NCBI GenBank assembly: GCA_905182995.1 | Contig: CAJJDP010000078.1 | Coordinates: 248,001 to 312,000 of the forward strand | Direction of reading: 5' to 3' | Source of the DNA: Paramecium octaurelia | Taxonomy: Eukaryota > Ciliophora > Oligohymenophorea > Peniculida > Parameciidae | Length of the DNA: 64,000 nt | Part shown: positions 1 through 12,479 of the stretch, in pieces | Position numbering within the stretch: the first letter of the stretch is position 1 | How the letters are laid out: each line of letters starts with the position of its first letter | Position numbers and translations under genes: made by a program | The notes under the pieces: generated by a model | Databases searched by the model: none | Seen by the model: the letters and a program-made list of their open reading frames with translations, nothing else | What the model was told of the DNA's origin: nothing

Positions 1-413
1 AAAGTAGTTCTCAAGTATTTATTTATAAAAATTCTGAATATAAACATAAAAATTTAAGGTTAAATCTAAGAATCTTCTTTAGTTAATTAATTACATACCC
101 ATAAAAGTAGAATATTTATTAACAAAAATTAATTTTTTGACTTGATTTTTAGTAATATAATACAAAACACTTTCATATTTTTTCTCGTCATCAATTTTTA
201 GTGACGAATAATCAAGGTATTGTTATTATTAATAATATAAATGCATAACATTATTAAGATACGAATTCGAAAATATATGCCCTTGAGTAAAGAGGATCGA
301 TCATCTGAAGATAATTTCGCTTGAATTATTTAATTAATATTAAAAGTTATTGGATTCATGATATGGTTTAAGTATTATAAAAAATTAAATACGAAGTTAT
401 TATTTTTATATTA
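1..413. other. AT-rich stretch without a recognised gene
   Basis: No frame that stays open under the ciliate code and resembles a protein was recognised here. It is AT-rich and lies upstream of the first plus-strand gene. It may contain that gene's promoter or the tail of a gene outside the window. Confidence 0.5.
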
Positions 414-1982
414 ATGAATAAGTTCACACTATCATTTAATTCTAAGGAGTTAGAATTAAAATACTAAGAGAATAGATACAACTTTACCATTCCTGTTTTT
501 AAAGGTATTAGTTTGATCAGCTTTATTATTTGTGTACTCAGAACTATACTATCCTTCATCTTTGAAGAATATTTAACCCTCTATATTTTCCTGGGTTTAG
601 GGATCTTAGTACTCATCACAACTTTTGTCATACTCTATTATAAAAAATCATGGATCGATAATTACCTCATCTTTATAAATCACATACTAATGGTATACTA
701 ATACTCAGTTAATACTGGGTATGATGCTCAGGAAGCCTATCTTTTTGGATAGATGATGATGACTTTACATATAGTGATTATATTAATATCAGATTTCAGG
801 TGTGCCTTAATCCAATTAATCAATAACCTTATAATAAAAATTTTGATTGCAGAAATCAGCAATGGTAATATCTCACTATAAACGTACTTGTATACATTTT
901 TTATTGCATTTATGGCCATCTTTGTCTTGTAGAGAACAAACAAGTAGTATAGATAGTCGTTTCTCTTTACAATCACAGATAATTCCTAAGGTAGTTTTAT
1001 TATTATCATTAGAATCCAAGAGATGATTATTCCATTGTTGCTTGACAACCCCTTTGCCTACTTTACATTCGATCAGAATCACCTATCATTTTAAGTTCGA
1101 CTCTCGAATTTTTCAGAATTTCCCTAATTCAATCAATTTTAGTAGAGTTAAACTAACTTAAAAGCTCTGCTAAGAAAATATGCGATATTTGGGACTACCC
1201 TGGAAGATTTCATTTTTAATAGAGTTAACACTCATAATAACAAATTACTTGTAAACAAAATCCTTGAACTAAATAACAAAAAAAAGCCTAATGAAAAATT
1301 AATTGTAAAATATTCTGAATTCTATATTACGGAATTGATGTTTATGATTGTAGTTGATTAAAAACAATAAATTGTATTGTCTTAAAATCAAAAAATAAAT
1401 AAGCTAGAAAAAGGAATTAAAGTATTTATTGGTGGCATAAATAAATTTTTGTAAGCTCAACTTCATTTAATCAATAAATCCAATTATGACAGAAACTCTT
1501 TCTATAAAATGTAAACTAAATTAATGTATATTCTAACCAAATTTTCAATCTCCAAAGATATTGCTCTTTCTTCCTGTGACATCAATTCAAAAATTAGTTA
1601 CTTTATTAAATTGTATCAAAAAGCCTACAATGTTCAAATTTAATATAGACATCATCATGCTGATAATGATTTTTACATAATTACGATGAAATAAATGCTT
1701 AATTAATTACTGATCAAATTAATGACCTTTTTGTCTAAACTTAATGAAGACTAAATTTCAATTGAAATTTTCTCTGAATAAAACTTTATTGATTTAATAA
1801 TTTACACAAAATCTATTGCTGCATTACACGTAAAACTCTAAAAAAAAACGAATTTTAGAAAAATCCTTAAATAAATAGGGCCATTTGATAAATTAATCGT
1901 GAATTAGGAAAGTAATTTTATCTTATTATTCAAGGTATAATTATTCGTTTATACAAAAACATGGGACATTTGGAAGATATGA
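414..1982 (+). CDS. multi-pass membrane protein, possibly a degenerate sensor-kinase-like protein
   Basis: With TAA/TAG read as Gln, one frame is open from ATG 414 to TGA 1980-1982, giving 522 aa and no intron. The N-terminal third is very hydrophobic, with about five or six candidate membrane segments (around residues 33-55, 58-80 and several between 95 and 195). A soluble part follows. Near the C-terminus the stretch GPFDKLIVNQESNF, then hydrophobic residues, faintly resembles the last strand region of histidine-kinase ATPase domains (LGP..KL.V.SE.N.GS.F.F). That is an impression from pattern, not a demonstrated homology. No intact N, G1 or G2 boxes were seen. The protein stops abruptly and is followed by coding-like but broken sequence, so it may be a truncated member of a larger family. 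Confidence 0.5.
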
Positions 1983-3539
1983 ATCCATTTGAATTATCTT
2001 GATTCATCTGATATGATTATATTTGATAAATCTTGTTTTAATAACAATTATAATTTGTATAAATAGCCTATCATTATATTATTCAATTTCATAGTTGCAG
2101 AAATTTAGGACTAAAGATTATTTCAATTTTAAAAAGTTTAGGTTTAATTTTCAAATTAAAGCCATTAAAACTTACTATGAAAATAAACTTCAAATCCCAA
2201 TAGTTACTATCTTTAAATCATTAATCAAGGGTGCTTTTCTCCTTTTAAGTTGAATAATTGATATTCTTATTATTTTAGTTGAATAGAATCAGATTGTAGA
2301 TTGAAAAATAAACATTTTTTATAATGAAAATTATATAAACCAATATGATTTAAAATTTAACTCTATTAACTTAGAATGATTCAATTATTATGTATTAAGC
2401 AAGCAAGCAATCTCCAAAATATTCTATTATGTCATATGCTAAGTGCTGTAAAATTTGAATGCGTTTCCAATACCAAAAATTGTTAATTTTTTACGACATT
2501 ATTCTAACCAATTATTGAGATATTTTTCATTTTTTAAATTATATTAAAATATATTAAATATTTAACAATAAAATTGCTTAATTCTAATTAGGATGAATAG
2601 TTAGAGATTGATACCAAGTTTGAATTGTTTGAAATAGGTCGTATTTTTTAAAATACTTTCATTATTCTGATTATTCAATGTTTTCACTATAAGCAGCTCC
2701 AATTAGAAGTACAAGTTGCTTTCATAGTACAATCTAAAATAATAATAGTTTTATTTCGGTTTGCATAAGGAACAGACTTTAATTATGATTGGATTATAGT
2801 CTTCAATTTAAAGTATTTGATTAATCATAAAAAACTATATTGATTTTAATGAACTATCATAAAATTTAATAAATATATAGCTATTAAAATTCTGAACTTA
2901 TTTAATAACCAATTGTTTCTAATTCTAATTGGGATGAATATTTAAAAATGAATATGTGGAATAGGTAATGTTTAGAAAATAATGTCATTAACCTTATTAT
3001 TCTTTGAATATTTAAGCCTTAATTGTTATTGTTTCTTAATATTTATATTGTATCCTTCTTAGTAGCTCCAATTAGATATACTAGAATAGTGATTAAAAAG
3101 ACTAATGCCAGAAAGCATATAACTGTTATGATACCAAAGTCAAATCCATCTAAAATGACGCTAAAATGCATAAACAGAAGCATATCAGGCTTACAATTCT
3201 CTTTATGGAGTATTCTTTAGTAAGGTATACATTGACTAGGCTAAATTTTAAGCTAATATTAAACATCTAATAATTTTTTCAGCAAATTATTAGAATGGAG
3301 ATCATAAATAGACTGTTGTATATTAATAATTATTGCGAGAAGTTAATAAAAATTAAGGGTCCATTTAGAGTATATTGATTTTAATTTGAATTTTTTAGTT
3401 AAAGTGCTTTTTTATGATGCTAATGAATTATTCTGTTTGTTGGTTGAATTATAATCAAGATTGATATGATAAATTTTGAAAAGTTTTGATACATTGTTTT
3501 CAATCTTGAGTTTAACGTTATATAATTTAAATATAAAAA
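1983..3539 (+). pseudogene. coding-like but broken tract downstream of the membrane protein
   Basis: Several plus-strand frames are open for 60-140 codons with ciliate-like Gln use, but each ends in TGA without a start codon or splice pattern that joins them. One piece near 2110-2290 again resembles the end of a kinase ATPase domain (LFSFQVEQ). Two diverged copies of a motif beginning ctaatt(a/g)ggatgaata lie near 2583 and 2922. The simplest reading is the decayed C-terminal part of the preceding gene or of a relative. Sequencing errors near an assembly join are an alternative. From 2712 onward the sequence belongs to the block that is repeated after the n. Confidence 0.3.
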
Positions 3540-4002
3540 ATGAAAATGTAAACAATTCGGACTATTGATTTTAGCAAGGCAAATAAATAGATAAAGGATT
3601 TATCCAATAGATTTCTGTAGAGCAAAATGCTGAGGAAGAACAAAGAGAATTGCAATCCAAATACTGGGTCTTAAGAGAGTGCAGCTAGATTACTTTTAGA
3701 GGCCTTGCAAAAACCTATCTTAAGAAATCTGAGAGATTTAATTAGGATTAAGGAATCAATGGTTTGTGAGAGAAATATTTTCGATGAAGTGTGTTCGATG
3801 GGTTATAGTGAGAATTCAGATGTGGGAGAAGGGTTCAAGATTTCTTTTGCCAACCTCAGTATCAAGTAGGAGAGTATTGTAGATTGTGAGAGCATTTAAC
3901 CAACCAATGCTCCGATTCTATTGTTTATGGTGTTATAAAACATCCGAAAGAAGAAGATGATTATTTCATTTCAAGAAATCAAATATTTTATTCTTTAAAG
4001 GA
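2712..4002 (+). repeat. first copy of an identical 1291-bp direct repeat (likely assembly overlap)
   Basis: The 1291 bases that end just before the n at 4003 recur, apparently without a difference, at 4004-5294, an offset of exactly 1292. Copy 1 begins in mid-sequence and ends exactly at the n. Copy 2 begins directly after the n and runs on into a complete gene. This is what two overlapping contigs look like when joined with a gap character instead of being merged. Confidence 0.9.
3540..4002 (+). pseudogene. truncated duplicate of the 4832-5986 gene
   Basis: Reading from ATG 3540 gives the same first 154 codons as the complete gene at 4832, with the same frame, and is cut off at the n. It has no stop codon of its own before the gap. 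It is probably an assembly duplicate of the same gene rather than a second gene. Confidence 0.85.
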
Positions 4003-4003
4003 N
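4003..4003. other. single ambiguous base marking a contig join
   Basis: This is the only n noticed in the window. It sits exactly between the two identical 1291-bp blocks, so it marks an unresolved scaffold join. Confidence 0.95.
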
Positions 4004-5294
4004 CAAGTTGCTTTCATAGTACAATCTAAAATAATAATAGTTTTATTTCGGTTTGCATAAGGAACAGACTTTAATTATGATTGGATTATAGTCTTCAATT
4101 TAAAGTATTTGATTAATCATAAAAAACTATATTGATTTTAATGAACTATCATAAAATTTAATAAATATATAGCTATTAAAATTCTGAACTTATTTAATAA
4201 CCAATTGTTTCTAATTCTAATTGGGATGAATATTTAAAAATGAATATGTGGAATAGGTAATGTTTAGAAAATAATGTCATTAACCTTATTATTCTTTGAA
4301 TATTTAAGCCTTAATTGTTATTGTTTCTTAATATTTATATTGTATCCTTCTTAGTAGCTCCAATTAGATATACTAGAATAGTGATTAAAAAGACTAATGC
4401 CAGAAAGCATATAACTGTTATGATACCAAAGTCAAATCCATCTAAAATGACGCTAAAATGCATAAACAGAAGCATATCAGGCTTACAATTCTCTTTATGG
4501 AGTATTCTTTAGTAAGGTATACATTGACTAGGCTAAATTTTAAGCTAATATTAAACATCTAATAATTTTTTCAGCAAATTATTAGAATGGAGATCATAAA
4601 TAGACTGTTGTATATTAATAATTATTGCGAGAAGTTAATAAAAATTAAGGGTCCATTTAGAGTATATTGATTTTAATTTGAATTTTTTAGTTAAAGTGCT
4701 TTTTTATGATGCTAATGAATTATTCTGTTTGTTGGTTGAATTATAATCAAGATTGATATGATAAATTTTGAAAAGTTTTGATACATTGTTTTCAATCTTG
4801 AGTTTAACGTTATATAATTTAAATATAAAAAATGAAAATGTAAACAATTCGGACTATTGATTTTAGCAAGGCAAATAAATAGATAAAGGATTTATCCAAT
4901 AGATTTCTGTAGAGCAAAATGCTGAGGAAGAACAAAGAGAATTGCAATCCAAATACTGGGTCTTAAGAGAGTGCAGCTAGATTACTTTTAGAGGCCTTGC
5001 AAAAACCTATCTTAAGAAATCTGAGAGATTTAATTAGGATTAAGGAATCAATGGTTTGTGAGAGAAATATTTTCGATGAAGTGTGTTCGATGGGTTATAG
5101 TGAGAATTCAGATGTGGGAGAAGGGTTCAAGATTTCTTTTGCCAACCTCAGTATCAAGTAGGAGAGTATTGTAGATTGTGAGAGCATTTAACCAACCAAT
5201 GCTCCGATTCTATTGTTTATGGTGTTATAAAACATCCGAAAGAAGAAGATGATTATTTCATTTCAAGAAATCAAATATTTTATTCTTTAAAGGA
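4004..5294 (+). repeat. second copy of the identical 1291-bp direct repeat
   Basis: Identical to 2712-4002 as read by eye. It runs without interruption into unique sequence at 5295, and the complete gene that starts inside it is intact, so this copy is the better representation of the locus. Confidence 0.9.
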
Positions 5295-5986
5295 ACCTAA
5301 AATCGGTTAATAAGAGATTGCAGTATGCAAAGAGAGAGCAATTAAGAAAGATACTAATAAATAAGAGGAAACAGGAGGAGTTATTGATGTAGGTGTACTT
5401 GAAATATTGGTCTCAGCAAACATAACTTCTGATATTTTTTGATCATTTCGGCTCTAAGATTGAGAAGATTTACAAAAGCAAACTCAGTCAGCATTTTAAT
5501 ACAATGAAATGTTAAATTCAAAGGAGAGAGGGGTTAATTCGATTAACAAGGTTTGTAAATATTAAATTATTTGAATATGGATAATGTTTGAATAAAGTCT
5601 ATAAGAATTTGCATTTGCAAAAAAGTTTATAGAAGGTTTTCAAATAGTAAATTCAATTTTCATTTTAGCAAATTCAATCTGTGAAATAAGGATCTCCGAT
5701 TATATTTGAGTTATTGTATTAATTTCAAATTAAGTTATAGAAATAAAGCATTAAAATATTATTATTACACTCATTGAGATAGAAGAGGAGATTGAAGTCT
5801 TTTTCATATGGATTGTAGGATTTAGATAAGATTTTTAAGAAAATACATTGTAGATGGGGATTTAATAAATTACAAAATAAACACCAACATAAAAGAATGA
5901 TGTTACCAACTAAATATTTAGTAATGACCCTCCAAAAAGTATAGGATCGATAAAAGCATTGGGTTTTGCGCAAATTAAATTAATGA
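4832..5986 (+). CDS. hypothetical basic protein, 384 aa
   Basis: One uninterrupted ciliate-code frame runs from ATG 4832 to TGA 5984-5986. The start is the first ATG after an AT-only leader. The protein is rich in Lys, Arg, Gln and Leu, with helical basic stretches such as KRLQYAKREQLRKILINKRK around residues 160-180 and more Lys/Gln-rich helices to the end. No membrane segment, signal peptide or catalytic motif was recognised. The basic amphipathic helices could bind calmodulin or nucleic acid, but nothing decides this. A gene with its own ATG starts 20 bp downstream on the same strand. The function is unknown. Confidence 0.7.
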
Positions 5987-6005
5987 AATATTATAAATAT
6001 ATTTA

Positions 6006-8209
6006 ATGTCTAAAAAGCAAAATTCTTAGTCAACTCCAGAGATTCTGCAATATAAAGTCAGACCACAAAACCATTATTAAATTGAGTAATTGGTTTTAAA
6101 TGACATGAAAAAAAAAATACTAAATGATGAGATGAATTCAATCTAATTCTATGATATTATACAGCCAGATATGGTATTCCTGATTCATATTTAGAACGAA
6201 ATCGTGGCCACTAATCCAAAGGATCTTACAAAAAAACCAATCAAATTGCATAAAAAAGTAAAACGCTCAGATTTAGAATCTAATCTCAGAAACAAATTAG
6301 TAAATGAACCTGGTGGTAAATTGTTACTCTAAGAAATGTAACTACCTTATTTATCCTAGTTATGAAATATTGGACGAAGACGAGATGACTCAATAAGTAA
6401 AACCTGTACTTCACAAAGAAGAGTAATTCAAGGGGAATACATAGTATAAGCAAGAAAGTGATGATTTGATGGTGGCCAATTTAGATTAATGGTGGAAGTA
6501 AGTGAAAGTGAAGAAGTAGTAAGAATTTGAGAAGAAGCAATTAGAGATTGAGAAAGAAAGTATTTAACAATTATCTTAAAGTAGAATAGGTAATAGCCTA
6601 ACTCTAAAAGGCAGTATCTATCTCATCACTGAGGAGAGGTGCTGTAGATAAAAGAACCAACACCACACTTTTGCCAGCATTCCCCAAATTGATGTAATCT
6701 CAATCATCTGATGATAAATCTCCTAAAACTGAAAGCTAAAATCTTTTTTAGGCTAAAATCAAAGGTTCTTTGGCCAAATTATCAAATTAAAAGAAGGCTG
6801 AATTGTTACATCAAGATATAGGTTTGGTCAAATAATTAGATAAGTATCATTAATAAGGATCGACCCTAACCTAATAAGAATTAATTAATATTGAATAGGC
6901 TAGATAGAAGCAATCACATGAAGAGAAATAGACAGATACATTAATTTTCGATTACACTGTAGAGGGGCTCAAAAATAGTTTACATACAAGAATTAAAATG
7001 AATTTGACCCATTTCTTAAATGCAAATGAGAGAGCTGTTTTTTATGAAAAATAGACCCATTCAATCTTATAATAGATAAATTCGAAATTAGATAAATAAA
7101 AAAAGATAGTGGCTAAAAACGAACATGATCTCGAAAATTTGAGGATGGAAAATCATGAGATATACAATAGACTTAGATCTATTGAAAATTTAGAAAAACA
7201 ATTAAAAGAAGAACTTGGGAAAGTTGGAAACAACAACAATACATAAGTCTAAAAATTCAACAAATCTTCTAATGTAGATTTTTATATGGCCTCAGTTGGA
7301 AAATAAAATGAAATAGATTCTCAATTAGAAACTATGAAGGATAGTTATAAGAAATACAAAATACAAATTTAACTCAATTTTAAATAAATAGAAAAATTAG
7401 AAACTGAAAACTCTAAATTAAATAAGAATAATAAAGAATTATTAAAATCTATTTAAGGATTTCTATTGGAATTACTTAAAATTGGTCTCGATTGTAGAAA
7501 ATAAGGTTTATGTTGGATTATTAAGGCTATTTGGGATACAAATGAAAAATTAAGGGACGAGAATTTTCCTTCTTATCTAGATTCCAAAGGAAGAGAATTT
7601 CTAATATTAAAAGCCAAAAAAATGGTTGAACTAAATGATTTGTTTATTAGAGCTCATCAACTATTTGGAAGTTACCATGGGAGGTTAGAAACCTCATAAG
7701 ATAATCTAAACAATTCGATATTATCCATTTTATCTAAAAATCACTTTTCGTAAATTGATTCTGAAGAAATCAAATAGAAGACATTAAGAGATAGAAGAAT
7801 GAAATCTAGCGGAGAGATCAATCTTTTACTTAAAGGATTGAATAAGGAAGAGAAGTAATGTATCTAAGGAACTCTTACATCTATTTTTTAAAGTAAACAA
7901 ACTTTAAATGATATAATTTACACTGAAGCACAAAAAAAGATTTAGAAAATGTTTAAGACAGAAGCAAGCTAGATATTAGAGCAATCGTTTATTGCTGAAG
8001 ATAAGGAGAGATTAATAAGGGAATACCAATAAATTTAACAAGATATTGAAGCCAAGGAGATTGTGTTTAAGAAATTTGAAGATTAAGAATTGTAGAGAAT
8101 TGTGAAGGAAATAGAGTACAAAAAGTATTTACAGAGGTAATATATATCATATAATTAAGATTTTCTGTGGAACCCTTATAAGTATTATCTGCATTATTTG
8201 GATACGTGA
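6006..8209 (+). CDS. coiled-coil protein, 718 aa
   Basis: ATG 6006 to TGA 8207-8209, with introns at 6338-6359 (22 nt, GTA..TAG) and 6590-6614 (25 nt, GTA..CAG). After removal the coding length is a multiple of three. The first ~190 residues are charged, and a Ser/Lys/Gln-rich linker follows. From about residue 370 to the end the protein is mostly predicted coiled coil (runs of E, K, Q and L). A non-coiled island lies near residues 450-550 with GLCWIIKAIWDTNEKLRDE and then NFPSYLDSKGREFL. It looks like a conserved globular patch, which suggests a structural role in cilium, basal body or cortex. That role is a guess. The convergent minus-strand gene ends only 67 bp away. Confidence 0.75.
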
Positions 8210-8276
8210 AAGCAGAAAGAGAATTGATTAAATAAGGTATGATGCATATATCTAATAATTGAGTTATTAAAATTGA

Positions 8277-11200
8277 TCATTAATTTTTGGTTGTCTTCTT
8301 TTAACAAGGCATCATCTATATTTGTACATTTTTCTTAACAGAGGTTTTCGATACCTATTATTACTACTATTATTATTTCTGTAATTATTGTAAAGATGTA
8401 TTTGTAGGATCTTCCTCTTATTAGGCATTTTCTAAAATTTCATTTAACTATTTGTTAACAGGAGGTCTCTAAATTTTATTAAATCTTTTCAAAGTGGCTG
8501 TGCTGCTACTTGAACTAGTTGGTTTTGGATTACCACCAGTTGAGGGTTTGATTTCGATCTCATCTACTTTTTTTGAATTCTTTTTGTAATTAGTAATTGG
8601 ATTTTATTCAACGACTCTTAGAATGCTCATGATATCTTTTTATTTTGAATCTTCAACAGTGGCTATTTCCATAAATATGGATAATGTATCACCTAACCAT
8701 CTTAAGATAAAGACTCCTCCTTTGTGTTTTTTTTAAATGAGATTATCGACTTTAATTCCCTTTTTGAATTCTTGTTTAAGATTTTCTATTAGCATTTTTT
8801 CCTATTGGATATGTTTGGCCCTATCATTCTTGAGACTTGAAATTTTATTTTTTACTAAGAGTAACCATCTATTTAAAAAATGTTTTCCAAAATCGTGATT
8901 CAATTAATCATAAAACTAAAGTGCATTTTCAAAATTGATTTTTGCCTAAAGTAAACTTCGTTCTTAGAGTGAAATGTAACCACTAGCTGCTTCACAACAT
9001 GCCACACCTAGAGTACAACCCTTTTTAATGAACATCTCCTTAGCTTATTTAAATGCTTATTATGATTTCTTAGGTTCTTTAAGCATATAGTACACACATG
9101 CTTTTGTTTTTATAATATTGGCAGTGAATAATAAATCACCATAGAAGTATTAATATGCCCAATTAATAAATTTAAGACATTCATTATATCTTCTTTGAAG
9201 TAATAGTATTTAACAATAATATAAGATTAGTTTTTGAATTTTATCCTTTTTATTTGGCTATTGAGCTGATGCAGTAGATTCTTCTTTGGCCTTGCCTGAT
9301 TTGGCTCTGTCTCCCATTTTAGGAATGATTTATCTTTTAGATAAAGGTTGGTGTTGCTTCTCATCTTCCTCGTATTTTTACTTTTTCACATCCTGAGTAA
9401 TAGGTTTAATTTGTTAATCTAGAAAAGTAACTCTCTGGGTTAATGGATTGGGATTGGGAGATGATTTAATAAATTTAGGATCGATGGCTTTCTGGACTTA
9501 AGTTTAATCACTTTGAATAGCTTAAGGCATTTGGGATTATTAAAATAATTATTGGTTTTAACATTCTTAAGGGTTGCTGGAGTCATCTATGGGTTCAGGT
9601 TTAACATTATTGGAGTTGATCTTAAAGATTTTTGATTCAACATAATTGATACTCATTCCATTATCTGAGTAGTCCTTATTAGACTATAATTCATCCTCTT
9701 CACTAATTGTGACACCAGCTTTGGCAATGGAAAAAGATTTTCGCTTTGGACCATTCGTCATATAATCATCAGAGATTTAATCATATTTAAAACTGGATAT
9801 AACAGAACCAGTGAAACCAACTTTTGAACTCAGATGGGATTTTTGACTATTGTTCTCGTATTTCTTTTGCATCATTTCTAAGTTTTCTTTGGTTAAAGGT
9901 AGATTGAATGTTTCATCATCATTTTCATCGTCTTTCTTTTCTTGTTTTAATGGTTCAATCTCAAATTATCCATTAGATATGATTTCAAATTCTCTGAAGA
10001 TAGCATTCTTTATATTTTATTCAATTGCCAAGAAATCATCATTTGGTTGATTATTAATATCATGTGCCTGTGTACCTATTTAATTATAATAAGTAAATGA
10101 CTTTTTTAGTAACAATTTAACTATATTATGATGATACATCCTTTTCCATTTTTAGTCCAATTTGCTTTCTGCAAACTTAACAGTAAAATTATATAAACAA
10201 TAATGAGTTTTAGTATTTTTCTTTGTTTACAATAACAATGAACTTTTAATCAACTGAGTTGCCAATTTTTCCCATCCTGGACCCCAAACATCGTTTAATT
10301 CATCATTATAAATTCCACATGGCAATAATCCTAACATACCAAAAAAGATAGCTGCCTTCTCATATCTTTCCACCAAGTTAGCCCAACTTAAATTCAATGA
10401 CACTCTCAGTGACCTTCTTTCCTCTTCAGTCACTCTACTTGAGATGGGTAAGTCCATCAACTACTTGTATGATAATTGTTAGTATAATTCCTTTAGAGTA
10501 TAATTCTCCAATAGTCCTGAAGATAAGATTATACCTTAAGGATGGCCATCTAAAATTTGAAACAAAGCGTGATTGGAGAATTTGGAGATCAGCAATTTGT
10601 CATTCAAAGTATATTTATTTAGTAGATCATTACAACCTAACAATTCTTCAACTTCCTATATAGTTATTTCTCGAGAGGATGAATTAATGAATAATTAAGC
10701 ACTTTCTTCTTGAGGCAATCCTTCAATCTTGATTACTCTTCCTTATTAAAGGATTTCACTTCTATTAGTGATACATAAATGACATTTACAATTTGCCAAA
10801 ATTAATTCAAGGAAATCCACAAAAACATCTCGATCATTAGAATGCATAATTAGATCACAATTATCAAGGATGAGGAGGAATTCCTAATTTTTAATTGTTT
10901 AAATGATTTAAGTGACCATCAATTATTTAATTTCATAATTACTCTGTAATGCTAAATTAGGCATGAAGATCTAAGCGAATCTACTAGCTACACTATCAAA
11001 ACTATCACATTAATTGAGTTAGATGTAGACGACTCCATTTTTGAAAATATTCCTTTATGCTATATAAATACTAATTTCCTTTATTAATGCACTTTTACCA
11101 ATTCCTAATACTCCTTTGATATTAATAAGTTGATTCTAAATGATTTTGTCAATGACTTCTTGCATCTATTAAGATCTTCCAGTGAAATTGGGCACAAGAG

Positions 11201-12437
11201 AAGGGAGATTATTTTAGTTCTATTGAGGAGTGAGATCCTTAAACTCCCCTTCTCTCAACAGCCATGTGGAACATTGATGATGTGGCTTTGTAAGCAAAAG
11301 GAACTTATTTTCCTCTGCAAAAGGGAATCTCCCTTCAACTTTGACTTGATTTTTGGCAGCTAGAAAGGCTTAACACACAGTCTATTGTCCTTTGATTAAG
11401 CCATGGTAGAATGATCGGGCAAAGACACAGCAGGCTTCATCCATTATTTACTCCTTTGTGTGTACACAGATAACATGTTCAGCTCCAGCCTAATGGAAGA
11501 CTTCTCCTATGAGTTTGGAATGACAGCTGGCTACAAAAACAAAGAGGATCGGAGATTTGAGTTTTTGGAGACACAAGAGAATTTGATTTGCTGAAACTAG
11601 TTGTGCTAATCCATGCAATTACTCAAATAGGAGGTAGGACTATTGATTTGATTCCATGTAGATTCCATGTCCTGCGTAATGCAATGCTTTTGGGTTCAAA
11701 TCCAGGGCTTCTCCAAATCTATCCATTCTTGCTGGAGTAGCCATAAATTTGATTTCTGCTTTGACATCTATAAATACTTCTTTGATTGAATTCAATTCTT
11801 TGTTTATTTCCAATTTCTACAACACTTTTTTGGTGGAATTATTGGTGATTTGTAACAGAGGTTGAGAGTACAAAAATAAAAAATCAATCTAAGTTTATTT
11901 TGTGGGAGAGAGGGAAGATTTCAAGGGAATCAGAGACATAAGGAAAGTTCTTAAAGGGTCACTGGATGTGGTGTCTGTAATGGTAGTCATGGTGTCAGAG
12001 GAACATTCTGATGTTTTCGGTTTGAGTAATTATTCAAAATCATACTCCAAAGCACTTTCGAATTCTTCCTTGAGGTTTGGACTGAATTTGTCTATCATCT
12101 AATAGGTTTTGGTGAACAACTATTTTTAAACATTGTTGGGCTTTGTTTATGAATCTATTGTAATATTTGATACAACTTCCTGTTCGATGAATTGATCTAA
12201 ATCTGGCAATGGTTCATCAAAGAACAGGTCGTTCACAAAATCATTTGGCTTCGTTGTTATGTAATCTATGTCTTATTAGCTTTTGCTGATTTGTGGAATA
12301 TCAACTTTGTTGTGTGAAACCAAAGTCGTATTATTTCTTTTAGGTTCTTATTGTTATATAACAAAATTTCCGATTTTAATTTCCCCCTAATCCTTCATCA
12401 AATTTTGGAGGATTTGCATTAATGCTTCTTAGTCCAT
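8277..12437 (-). CDS. CHAT-type protease / NB-ARC ATPase / TPR-like STAND protein, 1386 aa
   Basis: Intronless frame from ATG 12437 down to TGA 8277-8279. Order from the N-terminus: a Ser/Thr/Asp-rich region (1-200). Next comes a clan-CD protease-like domain with LHYAGHG (His near 255) and, about 50 residues on, VASCHS (Cys near 303), the His/Cys pair of CHAT domains. An NB-ARC-type ATPase follows, with P-loop GVLGIGKSAL near 440, Walker B LLILDN near 523, and a winged-helix-like part with RVTEEERRSLRVSLNLSW near 665. Then a long low-complexity Gln/Ser/Lys linker, and finally helical repeats (about 1065-1180) that look like TPRs. Such STAND proteins act as ligand-triggered switches in defence or cell death, and the effector here would be the protease. 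The domain order is read directly. The biological role is inferred. Confidence 0.8.
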
Positions 12438-12479
12438 TTAATAGTAAATATAAATAAAAAAAAGATTTAATTTCCATCT

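Noticed and set aside
3023-4512. Two identical 65-residue reading frames at 3023-3220 and 4315-4512
   Set aside because: They are the same sequence counted twice because of the contig overlap, and they do not form a supported gene.
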